Shown here: positions 1 to 7,074 of the stretch, piece by piece | How the letters are laid out: the number at the start of each line of letters is the position of its first letter | How positions within the stretch are numbered: position 1 is the stretch's first letter | Source of the DNA: Euperipatoides rowelli | Taxonomy: Eukaryota; Onychophora; Udeonychophora; Euonychophora; Peripatopsidae | Direction: 5' to 3' (one strand) | Length of the DNA: 10,342 nt | Assembly (NCBI GenBank): GCA_003024985.2 | Contig: PXIH01S0012597.1 | The notes under the pieces: generated by a model | What the model was told of the DNA's origin: nothing | Database searches by the model: none | Seen by the model: the letters and a program-made list of their open reading frames with translations, nothing else | Made by a program: the position numbers and the translations under genes

Positions 1-660
1 CATTACACTTTAATTTTAATCTTTAATGTCTAACAGTATAAAATAATCTATTAAAATAAAATAGAANACTTNATAAATTAAATGTCCCGATTTTCGAAAT
101 GTTCATCATTATAGGTGTGTTCGTTTATATACTGTATATACAGTAATTACCTGTACCAACTATTTTCTAAACATTTTTCTTTAATGCTTTGCTAGTCACA
201 TAGAAATCTGGAAAAAAAACCCGGCTGCCTTTTAAGTTATAAAATACAGTGTTTAATAGAGAAATAAATATCTGTTATGGCTTACTTATTATTTGTCTAA
301 TTTATTGTTTAAAGTTTTGGCAAATTGCAATCGGGAATTTGGACTCATTTTGATTCAGAGCTACAGCCATAATTTGTCTAACTTGTTCTTTTGAAAGAAT
401 AAAGATAAGCAGATAATGAGAAATCTAGAAAAATAGGACTGCGTGAAAGGGGGATAGATTTTTTTTTTTTTAAATCTTTATATTTTTGGCAAATTTCAGT
501 CTTTTGGGATATTTTTCCTCAAGTCATTATTAATTAAAAAAAATGAAAACAAAATTCTGTTTTCTTTTAAAAAAAGTTACTTTAATCACTTTTCTTCTTC
601 TTTAGAATCAGAATAAATGCCTTATTTTTTTTTTCTCTAATAACTTTTTTTTTTCTTCGG
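1..660. other. AT-rich stretch without a recognisable gene
   Basis: I see no coding exon, RNA gene or complete transposon here. The stretch has two ambiguous bases (67 and 72), several T runs (for example around 459-472 and 626-655) and one perfect 16-bp palindrome at 130-145. It may include interior sequence of the hAT element whose right end lies at 804, because no left end of that element was found in the window. Confidence 0.6.
130..145. repeat. Perfect 16-bp palindrome
   Basis: TACTGTAT followed directly by its reverse complement ATACAGTA. The 15-mer TATATACTGTATATA overlapping it (126-140) recurs at 5793-5807, next to a second perfect palindrome. Low sequence complexity makes chance possible. 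Confidence 0.6.
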
Positions 661-804
661 CGCGGCCGTTCAAATTCTAATTTTAATGAAATTTTTTTTT
701 TTTCACGCGGTTGTTCAGTGATGCGGCCGTTCGGTGATGCGGCCGTTATGTGATACGGCCGTTCGGTGATTGCACCAAACCATCCTATGGCCAGTCCGCC
801 CCTG
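660..804 (-). mobile_element. Right terminal part of a hAT-type DNA transposon
   Basis: Read on the minus strand, the sequence from 804 starts CAGGGGCGGACTGGCC, which resembles the CAGGGGCGGA-type termini I associate with hAT-superfamily elements. Inside this end lies a GC-rich block of four 16-bp repeats (707-770) with a degenerate partial copy near 660, the usual arrangement of subterminal transposase-binding sites. The contrast with the AT-rich surroundings supports an inserted segment. The expected 8-bp target duplication would be 805-812 (CAAACACC), but no matching copy was found upstream, so the left end is outside the window, deleted or unrecognised. The left boundary given is only where the GC-rich block begins. 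No transposase frame is visible. Confidence 0.6.
707..770. repeat. Four 16-bp subterminal tandem repeats
   Basis: Four consecutive 16-bp units at 707-722, 723-738, 739-754 and 755-770, with consensus GCGGCCGTTCGGTGAT. The two middle units match each other except at two bases; the outer ones carry one to three changes. They end about 34 bp inside the hAT terminus at 804, so they probably served as transposase-binding sites. Confidence 0.8.
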
Positions 805-850
805 CAAACACCTGATGTTTGCTTTGATTTTTAACTTTTGAGCAACGCGC

Positions 851-869
851 TGTCGTAAATTTTACGACA
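851..869. repeat. 19-bp subterminal palindrome of the piggyBac-type element
   Basis: TGTCGTAAA, a central T, then TTTACGACA: nine perfectly paired positions around one base. It directly follows the left terminal repeat. Related half-sites occur at 1048-1058 and 1832-1840, so it looks like a binding site of the element's transposase (inference). Confidence 0.75.
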
Positions 870-1135
870 AATTCAATTTTTTATAAAATGTGTCTATGTA
901 TAGACTATGGTCTTGTGGGTTTATCTCTGCCTGCTATGCCTAAAACTAACTCCCCCACTACAATATTGGTAGGTTTTTACCATGCACATAACCCATTTTA
1001 TAGTTATTTTTTAGAATTACATGTAAAAAAGAAGTTCAGACATAAATTTTACAACACGCGCTCGCTGATGTTATAATTTTGACTTTCAGGTAGCATAATA
1101 CAAATATTATAAAACATTAAGGAATAAACTTTAAC

Positions 1136-1172
1136 ATTTTTGAAATCAGAATTTAATGCTGATTTCAAAAAT
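1136..1172. repeat. Hairpin with 14-bp arms
   Basis: ATTTTTGAAATCAG (1136-1149) and its exact reverse complement (1159-1172) flank a 9-base loop. It lies in the interior of the piggyBac-type element. It is not followed by a T run on the plus strand and the setting is eukaryotic, so it is not a bacterial terminator. Confidence 0.75.
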
Positions 1173-1248
1173 CAAAACCAAAAAATTCTATCTCCAACAA
1201 CAGAGAAACAGTAATGAAAAATGTAAGATAAACTGGCTTTTTTTTATA

Positions 1249-1528
1249 GCCGACATATAGAAGAAAAAAAATCATTAAAAAAAATCTGTTTGTTGGAAAT
1301 CATTTCTCTTTATATATTAAAATTACTGATAAAAAAATAGAACAAAAAATACTATTTAAGTTTTTTTTCTATCTGTTATAGACTGAAATATTTAACATAA
1401 TGTATTATTTGCACATACAGTAAATACGAGCATAATGAATGCCAACATTTAGAAAAATAATCATAAAAAAAAAAATATTAGTTGGAAATCATTTCTGTTT
1501 ATATATTATAATTCCTGATAAAAAATAG
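1249..1528 (+). repeat. Imperfect direct repeat pair, about 90 bp each
   Basis: Copies at 1249-1340 and 1441-1528 share GCCRACATWTAGAA at the start, TTGGAAATCATTTCT in the middle (1294-1308 and 1482-1496) and a TTTATATATT...CTGATAAAAAATAG end. About 100 bp of unrelated AT-rich DNA lies between them. The pair is internal to the 835-1882 element and may reflect an ancient duplication within it. Confidence 0.7.
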
Positions 1529-1564
1529 AAGTTTTTGTCCTAGTATCCATTTTGCATAAATGTG

Positions 1565-1643
1565 TGACTCGGATCCGAGTCATTCCACACACAGTAAAAA
1601 ACATATTAGCAATATGTGGCTGACTCAGATCTGAGACACAGCC
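1565..1643. repeat. Cluster of three palindromes
   Basis: An 18-bp perfect palindrome centred on GGATCC (1565-1582), a 7-bp-arm hairpin ACATATT-AGC-AATATGT (1601-1617) and a palindrome centred on AGATCT (perfect 1624-1635, extended imperfectly by GGCTG/CAGCC to 1618-1643). The first and third share the frame TGACTC(G/A)GATC(C/T)GAG, so they appear to be diverged copies of one motif. They sit inside the 835-1882 element, about 240-320 bp from its right end. Three such sites within 79 bp suggest a protein-binding or cruciform-forming role, which is inference. Confidence 0.75.
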
Positions 1644-1886
1644 TAAAAACTACACCACATTTCATAATAATTAATATTAAATTAGTATTAAAAATCTAAA
1701 CTAAACAAAAAATTGCAACAACTTTTAACAAAATATAGAATAGATATAAGAAATAATTTCATTATTACTCATATTTAAAAGTTCTTGTAGTTATTGCATT
1801 TTAATACATAGGATTCAATGAGTTGTAAAAATTACGACACGCGCCCGCTCATGTTAAAAGTTAGGGCACGCCCGCTCGAAGGTTAA

Positions 1887-2340
1887 GATGATGTAATAGA
1901 TGTGTTCATTTGTGTCTAACATTGTATAAAACATAGATTTTCACACCTTTTTAAATGAAATAAGAAAATTTGATGACTTAAACATATATTTTTTTTGGCA
2001 AAATAAAACTAAATTGACAGAATTGAAAATAAAATTGATAGTACGCTTTAATTGATATAATTTTTTAAAAACTTACTATACCTATTTTACTATAGGATGA
2101 GTACCATAGTTAAATAAAGTTAACGGTGGGCAGTAGGAGGGTATTTTATAAAATATATTAATAATATACCAACTATATTGAAATATAGTGGAATACATCT
2201 GGAAGGTGTAATCACATAACCCGCAAAGAAATTTCAAAACACGATTATAGAATTAGCATCACAAAACAATATTAATTTACTTTAGCATTTATAACTTGTT
2301 TTTTTCGTCGTACTTCGCGGTTTGTTTTTATTTCAATTCA
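1887..2340. other. AT-rich stretch without a recognisable gene
   Basis: Nothing gene-like is visible. There is a small hairpin at 2172-2189 (ACTATAT, four-base loop, ATATAGT). No terminal repeats or splice-bounded coding segment stood out. Confidence 0.6.
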
Positions 2341-2343
2341 TTT

Positions 2344-2373
2344 GCTTCAGTTAATCGTTAGATTAACTAAAGC
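2344..2373. repeat. Hairpin with 13-bp arms and one mismatch
   Basis: GCTTCAGTTAATC (2344-2356), loop GTTA, then GATTAACTAAAGC (2361-2373); 12 of 13 positions pair. It is not attached to any recognised element or gene. Confidence 0.65.
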
Positions 2374-2790
2374 GTATCCAGTATGCACGATTGCACATAG
2401 TGTATATGCACGCTTTACAAGATGTTTTCCCCGTAAAGGAACACTGTGCTTCCCATTCTACCATGTTTTTTCCTGCTCACAGAAACCAATTCAGCACTAA
2501 GCTGAATGAGAATTTAAGAGTCAGATCAATCCATTATCAGATTGACCAATACGAAAAGATTGGAAGATCACCATACTCTTGACTTAACTTTTTTTCCATG
2601 ACAGCATCAGAATGGAAGCTTCCACGTCTCCACGGTTCTTTCAACTAGAAACTGAATTGAGCATTGTGATACGCATGATATTTTAACTAGGGAAATATGA
2701 CTTTCTACATAAAAATCTAAAGAGTTAGATATTAAATAAATATAACTCAATATACCAAAGTTCTATATTAGTATTGAATGAAATTGGCTC
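2374..2790. other. Stretch with a doubtful open frame only
   Basis: An ATG-started frame runs 2391-2582 on the plus strand (63 codons). A fair splice-acceptor-like tract (pyrimidine-rich, then CACAG) ends at 2482, after which the same frame reads 33 codons to a stop, and AATAAA occurs near 2735. The peptide resembles no family I know and its length is within chance for this base composition, so I do not call a gene. A small hairpin (ATTCAGC, five-base loop, GCTGAAT) lies at 2489-2507. Confidence 0.4.
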
Positions 2791-2793
2791 TAA

Positions 2794-2950
2794 GGCTAGT
2801 TTATACTTTGACACAATGATGTCCGTTGCATAAAAATGGAGAGTACTCCATAAAGATTTGCACATTGCTGCAGACAGGCATCCACGATTAAAAGATGGAG
2901 CTATCCATTTGCTCTCCTACTTGTTAGCCAATGAATCCATCATATTGTAG
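2794..2950 (+). mobile_element. Possible end fragment of a Harbinger/ISL2EU-like element
   Basis: GGCTAGTTTATACTTTGAC near 2794, followed by GTCCGTTGCAT, looks like the GGCCGGTTTATACT-type termini of some PIF/Harbinger (ISL2EU) elements. The interior has two short foldbacks built on the same word, ATGGAGAGTACTCCAT and, near 2899, ATGGAGCTATCCAT. No inverted partner of the end is present, so the element would be truncated. The assignment rests on general resemblance of the first bases and is weak. Confidence 0.3.
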
Positions 2951-3002
2951 GTTTTCTACGTAAAGTAGATGTTAGTATGATGATTTTTTTAAAATAATAT
3001 CT

Positions 3003-3134
3003 TTAACCCTTTCTACTCCAATGTCGATTACATGTCATCATAAAATTTCTCTTCCACTCCATTGTCGATTAAAAATCGACATTATAAAAATTCTCTTCCA
3101 CTCCATTGTCGATTAAAAATCGACATTTTTTCTT
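3003..3134 (+). repeat. Three 44-bp tandem units including the MITE terminus
   Basis: Units at 3003-3046, 3047-3090 and 3091-3134 keep an exact 44-bp period. Each contains CYACTCCAWTGTCGATT; the first unit is the element's own left end with its TTAA. Units two and three also hold the hairpin TGTCGATT-AAA-AATCGACA (3063-3081 and 3107-3125), which has decayed in unit one. The units appear to be a terminal amplification, giving three copies of the putative transposase site on one side of the element. Confidence 0.85.
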
Positions 3135-3345
3135 TACAATTTAACGATCGTTATTATTATTAGCCTAAAAAATGCTTCAAATTAGTAAAGTTTATGTTCA
3201 AAAGGACTAACATATATTTGTTTTTAAACATACCAAACGATTTTTTAAAAAAATTTAAATCAGGAGATTTAAAAGAATGCGATTATGTAAAAAAAAAAAG
3301 GCGTTTAACAAAAACCAAATATTAAAATAATTGGAGTGGAAAGGG
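3007..3345. mobile_element. piggyBac-type MITE, 339 bp
   Basis: Both edges are exact TTAA (3003-3006 and 3346-3349). The terminal inverted repeats are CCCTTTCTACTCCAA (3007-3021) and TTGGAGTGGAAAGGG (3331-3345), differing at one of 15 positions. CCC-initial repeats with a TTAA target are the hallmark of piggyBac elements. The left half consists of three 44-bp tandem units that repeat the terminal motif. The right half is plain AT-rich DNA. No transposase is encoded, so movement would have needed an enzyme from elsewhere. This is one of the clearest calls in the window. Confidence 0.88.
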
Positions 3346-3349
3346 TTAA

Positions 3350-3914
3350 ATACAATTGGACAGAAACAGGGAGAAAAAAAAACTAGCGTAGACACTTAAA
3401 TAAAGTCTGAAAGATTTTCACCTCACCCTCATTGGGCTCAGACTAACGCCATATTATATCTTTAGTCTCTGAGGAGGTCTATGGTATTATGCTGAAATTG
3501 TTAAACTATTAAGTTATCGATTTGTAATAAAAGGAAACAATTAAAAGTGATATTAACTGTTGTGATTGAATACATTACGTTATTATTATTACATCTCATC
3601 GTTAAATATTTGAAAAACTGTGAATTATAAAAAAGAAAAAAAAGTTTAATATCGCTGAAATAGACTAAACGGAAGCTCTCATAATATTGCTTTAAAAACG
3701 ATTATTAATTCAATAACGTTTTTTTTTTCCACGGTAGCTTGTGACTACTAGCAATTTTAAAAAAAAAATCCGATCTCCATAAGAAACAAGATGGCACTCT
3801 TGGTATATAGCAATTAAATTAGTTACGTACCCAATCCTGCAGAAAAAAATAACTTTATGCGTGAATCTCTGTTTACAAGACGGATTAAAACTAATCCCTT
3901 AAATAGCATAAATG
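3350..3914. other. AT-rich stretch without a recognisable gene
   Basis: It lies between the piggyBac-type MITE and the Harbinger-like nest. I found no coding exon, terminal repeat or notable palindrome. Confidence 0.6.
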
Positions 3915-4125
3915 AAGGCTGGTTCACAGTATTTTAAAAGTTAAATCTAAATAAAGTCAAAACTTTGGGTTTTGACCAATCACAGCAAACCTGTTTTTAG
4001 ACTTAGAACTTTGACTTAATGAAGCTTTAGAATAGGAAAAATCCTATTTTCCCATAACTTTGACTTAGACTTAAGCCAGCCAACCAATCACATTGCAGCA
4101 CAGCACTACTAAATTTAAAAAAAAA

Positions 4126-4224
4126 ATGGCAGCCTCTATCAACGATGAAATTTTTATAAATCTAAACATAAATTATCCGATAATTTATGACTTACAAACT
4201 CTCTACTTGTTGCCAGCGGTATAG
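4126..4224 (+). pseudogene. Remnant N-terminus of a MADF-like transposon protein
   Basis: ATG at 4126, preceded by an A run, opens a 32-codon frame ending at TAG (4222-4224). It begins MAASINDEIFINLNINYP and then reads IIYDLQTLY. This spacing resembles the first helix of MADF (Myb/SANT-like) domains, where an acidic start, an alternating hydrophobic stretch, a proline and then L/I-Y/W-D occur in that order. MADF proteins bind DNA and are the second protein of many PIF/Harbinger transposons, which fits its position about 210 bp inside the element's left end. The rest of the domain, normally about 80 residues, is absent. So short a match could be chance, and a real short first exon is an alternative. 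Confidence 0.4.
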
Positions 4225-4853
4225 GCACGTACCGGCGGCACAAATATTGTCGAGACTCAATAGGTACAGTGTAGCCTATTAGAAGAAAGGAGTGAAATAC
4301 ATAAAAATCAGTTTTAAGATTTTTTTTCTAAGCAGGAATCGTAATTTAATAATAATTACTGTATTAGACTATTACCGTATTTATTTTAATAGCTTTTTTC
4401 TTCTTATTTTAAGCTGTTTATCGGAAATGGTACAGTAGTTAGATAAAGTCAATTCATGCTATTTATGATTTTAAATAAGCTTGTCTTTTTTAAAAAATTA
4501 GACTTTTTCTTGCATTGGCAATCGGTCTTTTCTTTTTATTTCAATTTATTACAATAAATGAGAATAATAGCATATAGAAATATTCTAGTACGCAAGTATG
4601 TAACTAGCATATAGGAAGAAATATAAAAGTATTGAAGATTCATATTTCCTAATTGCCTTTTTTATTTATTTCAAACTAAATATACAAGACTACAGAGATG
4701 TTATCAAAAAGAAAAAAGTCTGGAATGTTATTGTATTCGATAAGCAGACCAATGTTTTTTAATATACAGTATGATATAGATTGAATTTAGTGTGGAGCCG
4801 GCTGTATGTTAAAGTCAAGCCGTAGGAAAAACTTAAAGCTGTGAACAAGACAT
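4225..4853. other. Interior of the Harbinger-like element, no gene seen
   Basis: AT-rich sequence between the MADF-like remnant and the nested hAT insertion. It contains a small imperfect palindrome, AATAGG to CCTATT, near 4259-4280. No transposase (DDE nuclease) frame is recognisable on either strand. Confidence 0.55.
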
Positions 4854-4982
4854 CATGTAAGCAGGGCTCGAAATTAGTGGTAGCCCAGTAGCCTGAGGCT
4901 ACTAATTAATTGGTTGGGCTACCACTTGCAACTTTAGAGGTAGCCCGTCAGGTTACCGGTAAAAATGTAAAGTAAATAAATA

Positions 4983-5142
4983 CAGTAAAGCCCCTTTAGT
5001 CCAAATTAATCTGAACTACGATGGTTGGTCTGAGATCCAGACGCTAGAGTACTAGCGACTGGATCTCAGACCTATTTTCTGCATCCTATGATCAAAAAAA
5101 AAAATTATTTTATTTTTATGTTCGGACTATGTGGACTTTCAG
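4983..5142. mobile_element. Pogo/Tigger-like foldback inside the hAT element
   Basis: The left side reads CAGTAAAGCCCCTTTAGTCC and the right side, inverted, CTGAAAGTCCACATAGTCCG. With gaps these resemble each other and the CAGTARA...GTCCG ends of pogo/Tigger-type Tc1/mariner elements. A TA precedes the left end (4981-4982); the right flank is AC, so the expected TA duplication is not intact. A 46-bp hairpin (5027-5072) occupies the left half. It may be a third level of nesting or an original part of the hAT interior; I cannot separate these from one copy. Confidence 0.42.
5027..5072. repeat. 46-bp near-perfect hairpin
   Basis: GGTCTGAGATCCAG (5027-5040) pairs perfectly with CTGGATCTCAGACC (5059-5072); after one A/A mismatch CGCTAG (5042-5047) pairs with CTAGCG (5052-5057) around the loop AGTA. 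That is 20 of 21 paired positions, the strongest secondary structure in the window, and far more GC-rich than its surroundings. Confidence 0.92.
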
Positions 5143-5713
5143 ACTAGCAGGCTTATTGGCAATTTTATATAAAGTAGCATCAAAATTGTTTGAGTAAAAA
5201 TAAAAAATATAGCAGTTTTACGTTAGTCTGCACTCTGTCTGTAATACCGTATTAATTTATTTTCCAGTAAGGGAAAATCATATAAAAATAGCATCTATAT
5301 TTACTGTACATCTGTGAAGTCTATTTGAATTTGTCTATAGCCGATTGGCAAATTTGATTCATGATTACTTTAACAATTCAATTTATACAAAAATCAGGCA
5401 ATTGATTGTATTTTTATTTCCAATAAAAAATACTTGATTATTGTAGTATTGTAGAATTATTAGGGTATCAAGTTTGAATGTATCAAAATAATAAAAATAA
5501 ATAAACAAGCGAAAATGTTCTGTTTATTTGGATTGGTTTTCTATAGAAAATTTGGGCTACTACAAAAACACCCGGGCTACTTGTACATTAAGAGTGGTAG
5601 TCCGGTGGGCTACCACCAAAAAATTCTAATTTCTAGCGCTGCATGTAAGTGCTTGACTTGCCCCTAACTTTCACGTTTAACTTTCACGTAAACTTAATGT
5701 TGTGAACCAGCCT

Positions 5714-6870
5714 TTAGTCTTTATCCTTTTTTCTGTAAGTTGGTTAACAAATTCATCTTATTAATTCTTTTCTCTCATTACCTATATAGGCCTATATACT
5801 GTATATAAAATCCTTATGGTATGTGGCACAAAATGAAATGCTCCCTCTTTTGGATAAATTTGCAACTATGAAATTTTTTAAGGTTATGTTTTTCCATATT
5901 ATTATAATCTTAGGCGCTGCACGGATTTAGCTAGTTTTTTATATTTTTGTCTGACTCTTAAATTTCCTTTTTCAACCAAGATATCTGAGCTCTGGTTTAG
6001 GGAGCTGAAAACATGACTAGAATGGAAATATTTTGTAAGACTTTTCAAGAACAATCTGTCTTTGAAGGTAAAATCCACTTATTCAGTTCACATTTAAAGT
6101 TATCACACACTTTCAGCATGACCTTTGATCTCGAGATTGGATTTCTTTACCTTCAAGAGCAACTAAGGGGGGAGGGGGAATCCAATCAATCTTTATATAT
6201 CAGATGCAGAACCTCAGATAGTAGCCTATTATCATAACATTATTTTTCATTTAATAAAGAATTTGATCACCTAAAGTGACATATTATTGACCTCTGCCAG
6301 ACAAATTATACCATTTTAAGAATCTTTGCCTCCAAAAAAAAAGGAAAACATTTATTTAAGTAGACAAATGAATAATTAGTATGTATTTCAATATCTCAAT
6401 TTTAAGTATTGTTCAGCAAGACAGGTCTCTGAGAATCATTGTGTAAAACTAACTTTTTGACTGAGTGCCAAAGAAATTTAAAAAAAAAAAAAAAAACATT
6501 ATTTCAAAACATTTTAATCGTCTATTCTTATTTAAGTATGTTATGACATCTAAAACCCTTGATATTCACACATTTTATTATCTAAGCTGACTTACAGGTG
6601 GCAGCACTGAACATTTTCAAGAAAGACATCAAATACAAGCAAATTACTTTCTAAAATTAGTAGTAGAAAATGAATATAAATGTCAAATTAAATGTTAAAA
6701 AAAAATCATAAATGGGATAACAGGCAGGCAGAAACTTTATTTTTTTTTAAATGATAAAATAATTAATATATTTTAGTTTAAGTAGGAATATAAATAAATA
6801 AAAAATATAGGAAAAATTTTTTAAAAAAAAATACCCTGTTCACACTTTTATTTAAAGTGTATTAACAAGT
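5714..6870. other. Long stretch without a supported gene
   Basis: The only longer frame, plus strand 6013-6237 (74 codons), resembles no family and is within chance length. A splice-acceptor-like TTACAG at about 6597 is followed by 33 open codons, also not convincing. Other visible items are a perfect palindrome (5783-5798), a G-rich run (6168-6178), an inverted pair TTGAAGGTAAA / TTTACCTTCAA (6062-6072 and 6146-6156) and an A run (6480-6496). Confidence 0.55.
5783..5798. repeat. Perfect 16-bp palindrome TATATAGG/CCTATATA
   Basis: Two exact 8-bp arms with no loop. It overlaps a 15-mer (5793-5807) that also occurs at 126-140. No function is apparent. Confidence 0.65.
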
Positions 6871-6875
6871 ATTAG

Positions 6876-7005
6876 ATAATTTTGGGAAGCTAGAGACGTA
6901 CAGTATATGACTAAAAATATAAAAAGTATGAGGCGCTCATAGAATATTTTTACGCCAATCCCTCTTTTATTTTTAGTCATATAATTGTGGACCGCCCAAA
7001 ATTAT
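6876..7005. mobile_element. Foldback (MITE-like) element of about 130 bp
   Basis: Two nested perfect inverted repeats: ATAATTTTGGG (6876-6886) with CCCAAAATTAT (6995-7005), and TATATGACTAAAAAT (6904-6918) with ATTTTTAGTCATATA (6969-6983). Similarity continues imperfectly outside the outer arms (left AAGTATTAG, right TTTTCTACTTTTT), so the true ends may lie 10-20 bp further out. The central 50 bp contains ATGAGGCGCTCAT. The arms and small size fit a MITE of uncertain superfamily. It lies just beyond the 3' part of the broken LINE, but I cannot tell whether it inserted into that LINE. Confidence 0.58.
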
Positions 7006-7074
7006 TTTCTACTTTTTGGTTCATTTTAGATACAGTAAATGCATAGTTTTTAAAAATATTTTTTTCATAATTTT

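Larger units (their letters stand above)
835..1882. mobile_element. Non-autonomous piggyBac-type element, 1,048 bp
   Basis: TTAA flanks both sides (831-834 and 1883-1886), the target site duplicated by piggyBac transposases. The left end CTTTTGAGCAACGCGC (835-850) matches, with several changes, the reverse complement of the right end, CCTTCGAGCGGGCGTGCC (1882 leftwards). Inside each end sits a related subterminal block: the 19-bp palindrome TGTCGTAAATTTTACGACA at 851-869 and, near the right end, TTACGACACGCGCCCGCTCATG (about 1832-1853, in the opposite sense). A further copy of this block lies at 1048-1075. The interior holds a hairpin (1136-1172), a pair of imperfect direct repeats (1249-1340 and 1441-1528) and three adjacent palindromes (1565-1643), but no transposase. 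The open frame at 888-1076 resembles nothing I know. The superfamily call rests on TTAA plus the shape of the ends; the divergent ends lower certainty. Confidence 0.62.
4862..5641. mobile_element. Non-autonomous hAT element, 780 bp, with intact target duplication
   Basis: Perfect 8-bp direct repeats CATGTAAG (4854-4861 and 5642-5649) flank the element, the duplication size made by hAT transposases. The ends are CAGGGCTCGAAATTAG (4862-4877) and, read inward from the right, CAGCGCTAGAAATTAG, identical at 14 of 16 positions. Both subterminal zones repeat the motif GGTAGCCC/GGGCTACC: 4879-4886, 4916-4923 and 4939-4946 on the left; 5554-5560, 5574-5580 and 5607-5614 on the right. These are probable transposase-binding sites. 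The interior is AT-rich and has no transposase. It contains a pogo-like foldback at 4983-5142. The clean duplication within the Harbinger-like element proves that this insertion came later. Confidence 0.93.
3916..5713. mobile_element. PIF/Harbinger-like element split by a nested hAT
   Basis: AGGCTGGTTCACA (3916-3928) and its exact reverse complement (5701-5713) form the ends; one more base on each side also pairs (3915, 5714), giving 14 bp. GGCYGGTTCACA-type ends are typical of PIF/Harbinger and ISL2EU elements. The flanks are TGA (3913-3915) and TTA (5714-5716), compatible with a 3-bp TWA target duplication carrying one mutation, but not proof. The left subterminal zone has two hairpins: GTCAAAAC/GTTTTGAC (3956-3976) and AATAGGA/TCCTATT (4031-4048). 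A short frame at 4126 looks like the start of a MADF-domain protein, the kind of accessory protein Harbinger elements carry. Removing the 780-bp hAT and one 8-bp duplication leaves about 1,010 bp, too short for a complete two-gene element: an internally deleted copy. No transposase remains. Confidence 0.68.

Noticed and set aside
888-1076. 62-codon plus-strand frame
   Set aside because: It lies inside the piggyBac-type element, overlaps a subterminal repeat at its end and has no recognisable protein features; length fits chance.
1136-1172. Hairpin as a bacterial terminator
   Set aside because: The setting is eukaryotic and there is no T run directly after the stem on the plus strand.
3003-3134. 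Regular repeats with hairpins, CRISPR-like at first glance
   Set aside because: The units are directly adjacent with no unique spacers, and the first unit is the terminus of a TTAA-flanked transposon.
126-5807. Shared 15-mer TATATACTGTATATA at 126-140 and 5793-5807
   Set aside because: Low-complexity, near-palindromic sequence; flanks are unrelated, so no larger repeat is supported.
6013-6237. 74-codon plus-strand frame
   Set aside because: No family resemblance, ends in a low-complexity G-rich run, and length is expected by chance in this composition.
6598-6700. Splice acceptor-like TTACAG followed by 33 open codons
   Set aside because: Open length is at chance level, no partner exon was found and the peptide is not recognisable.
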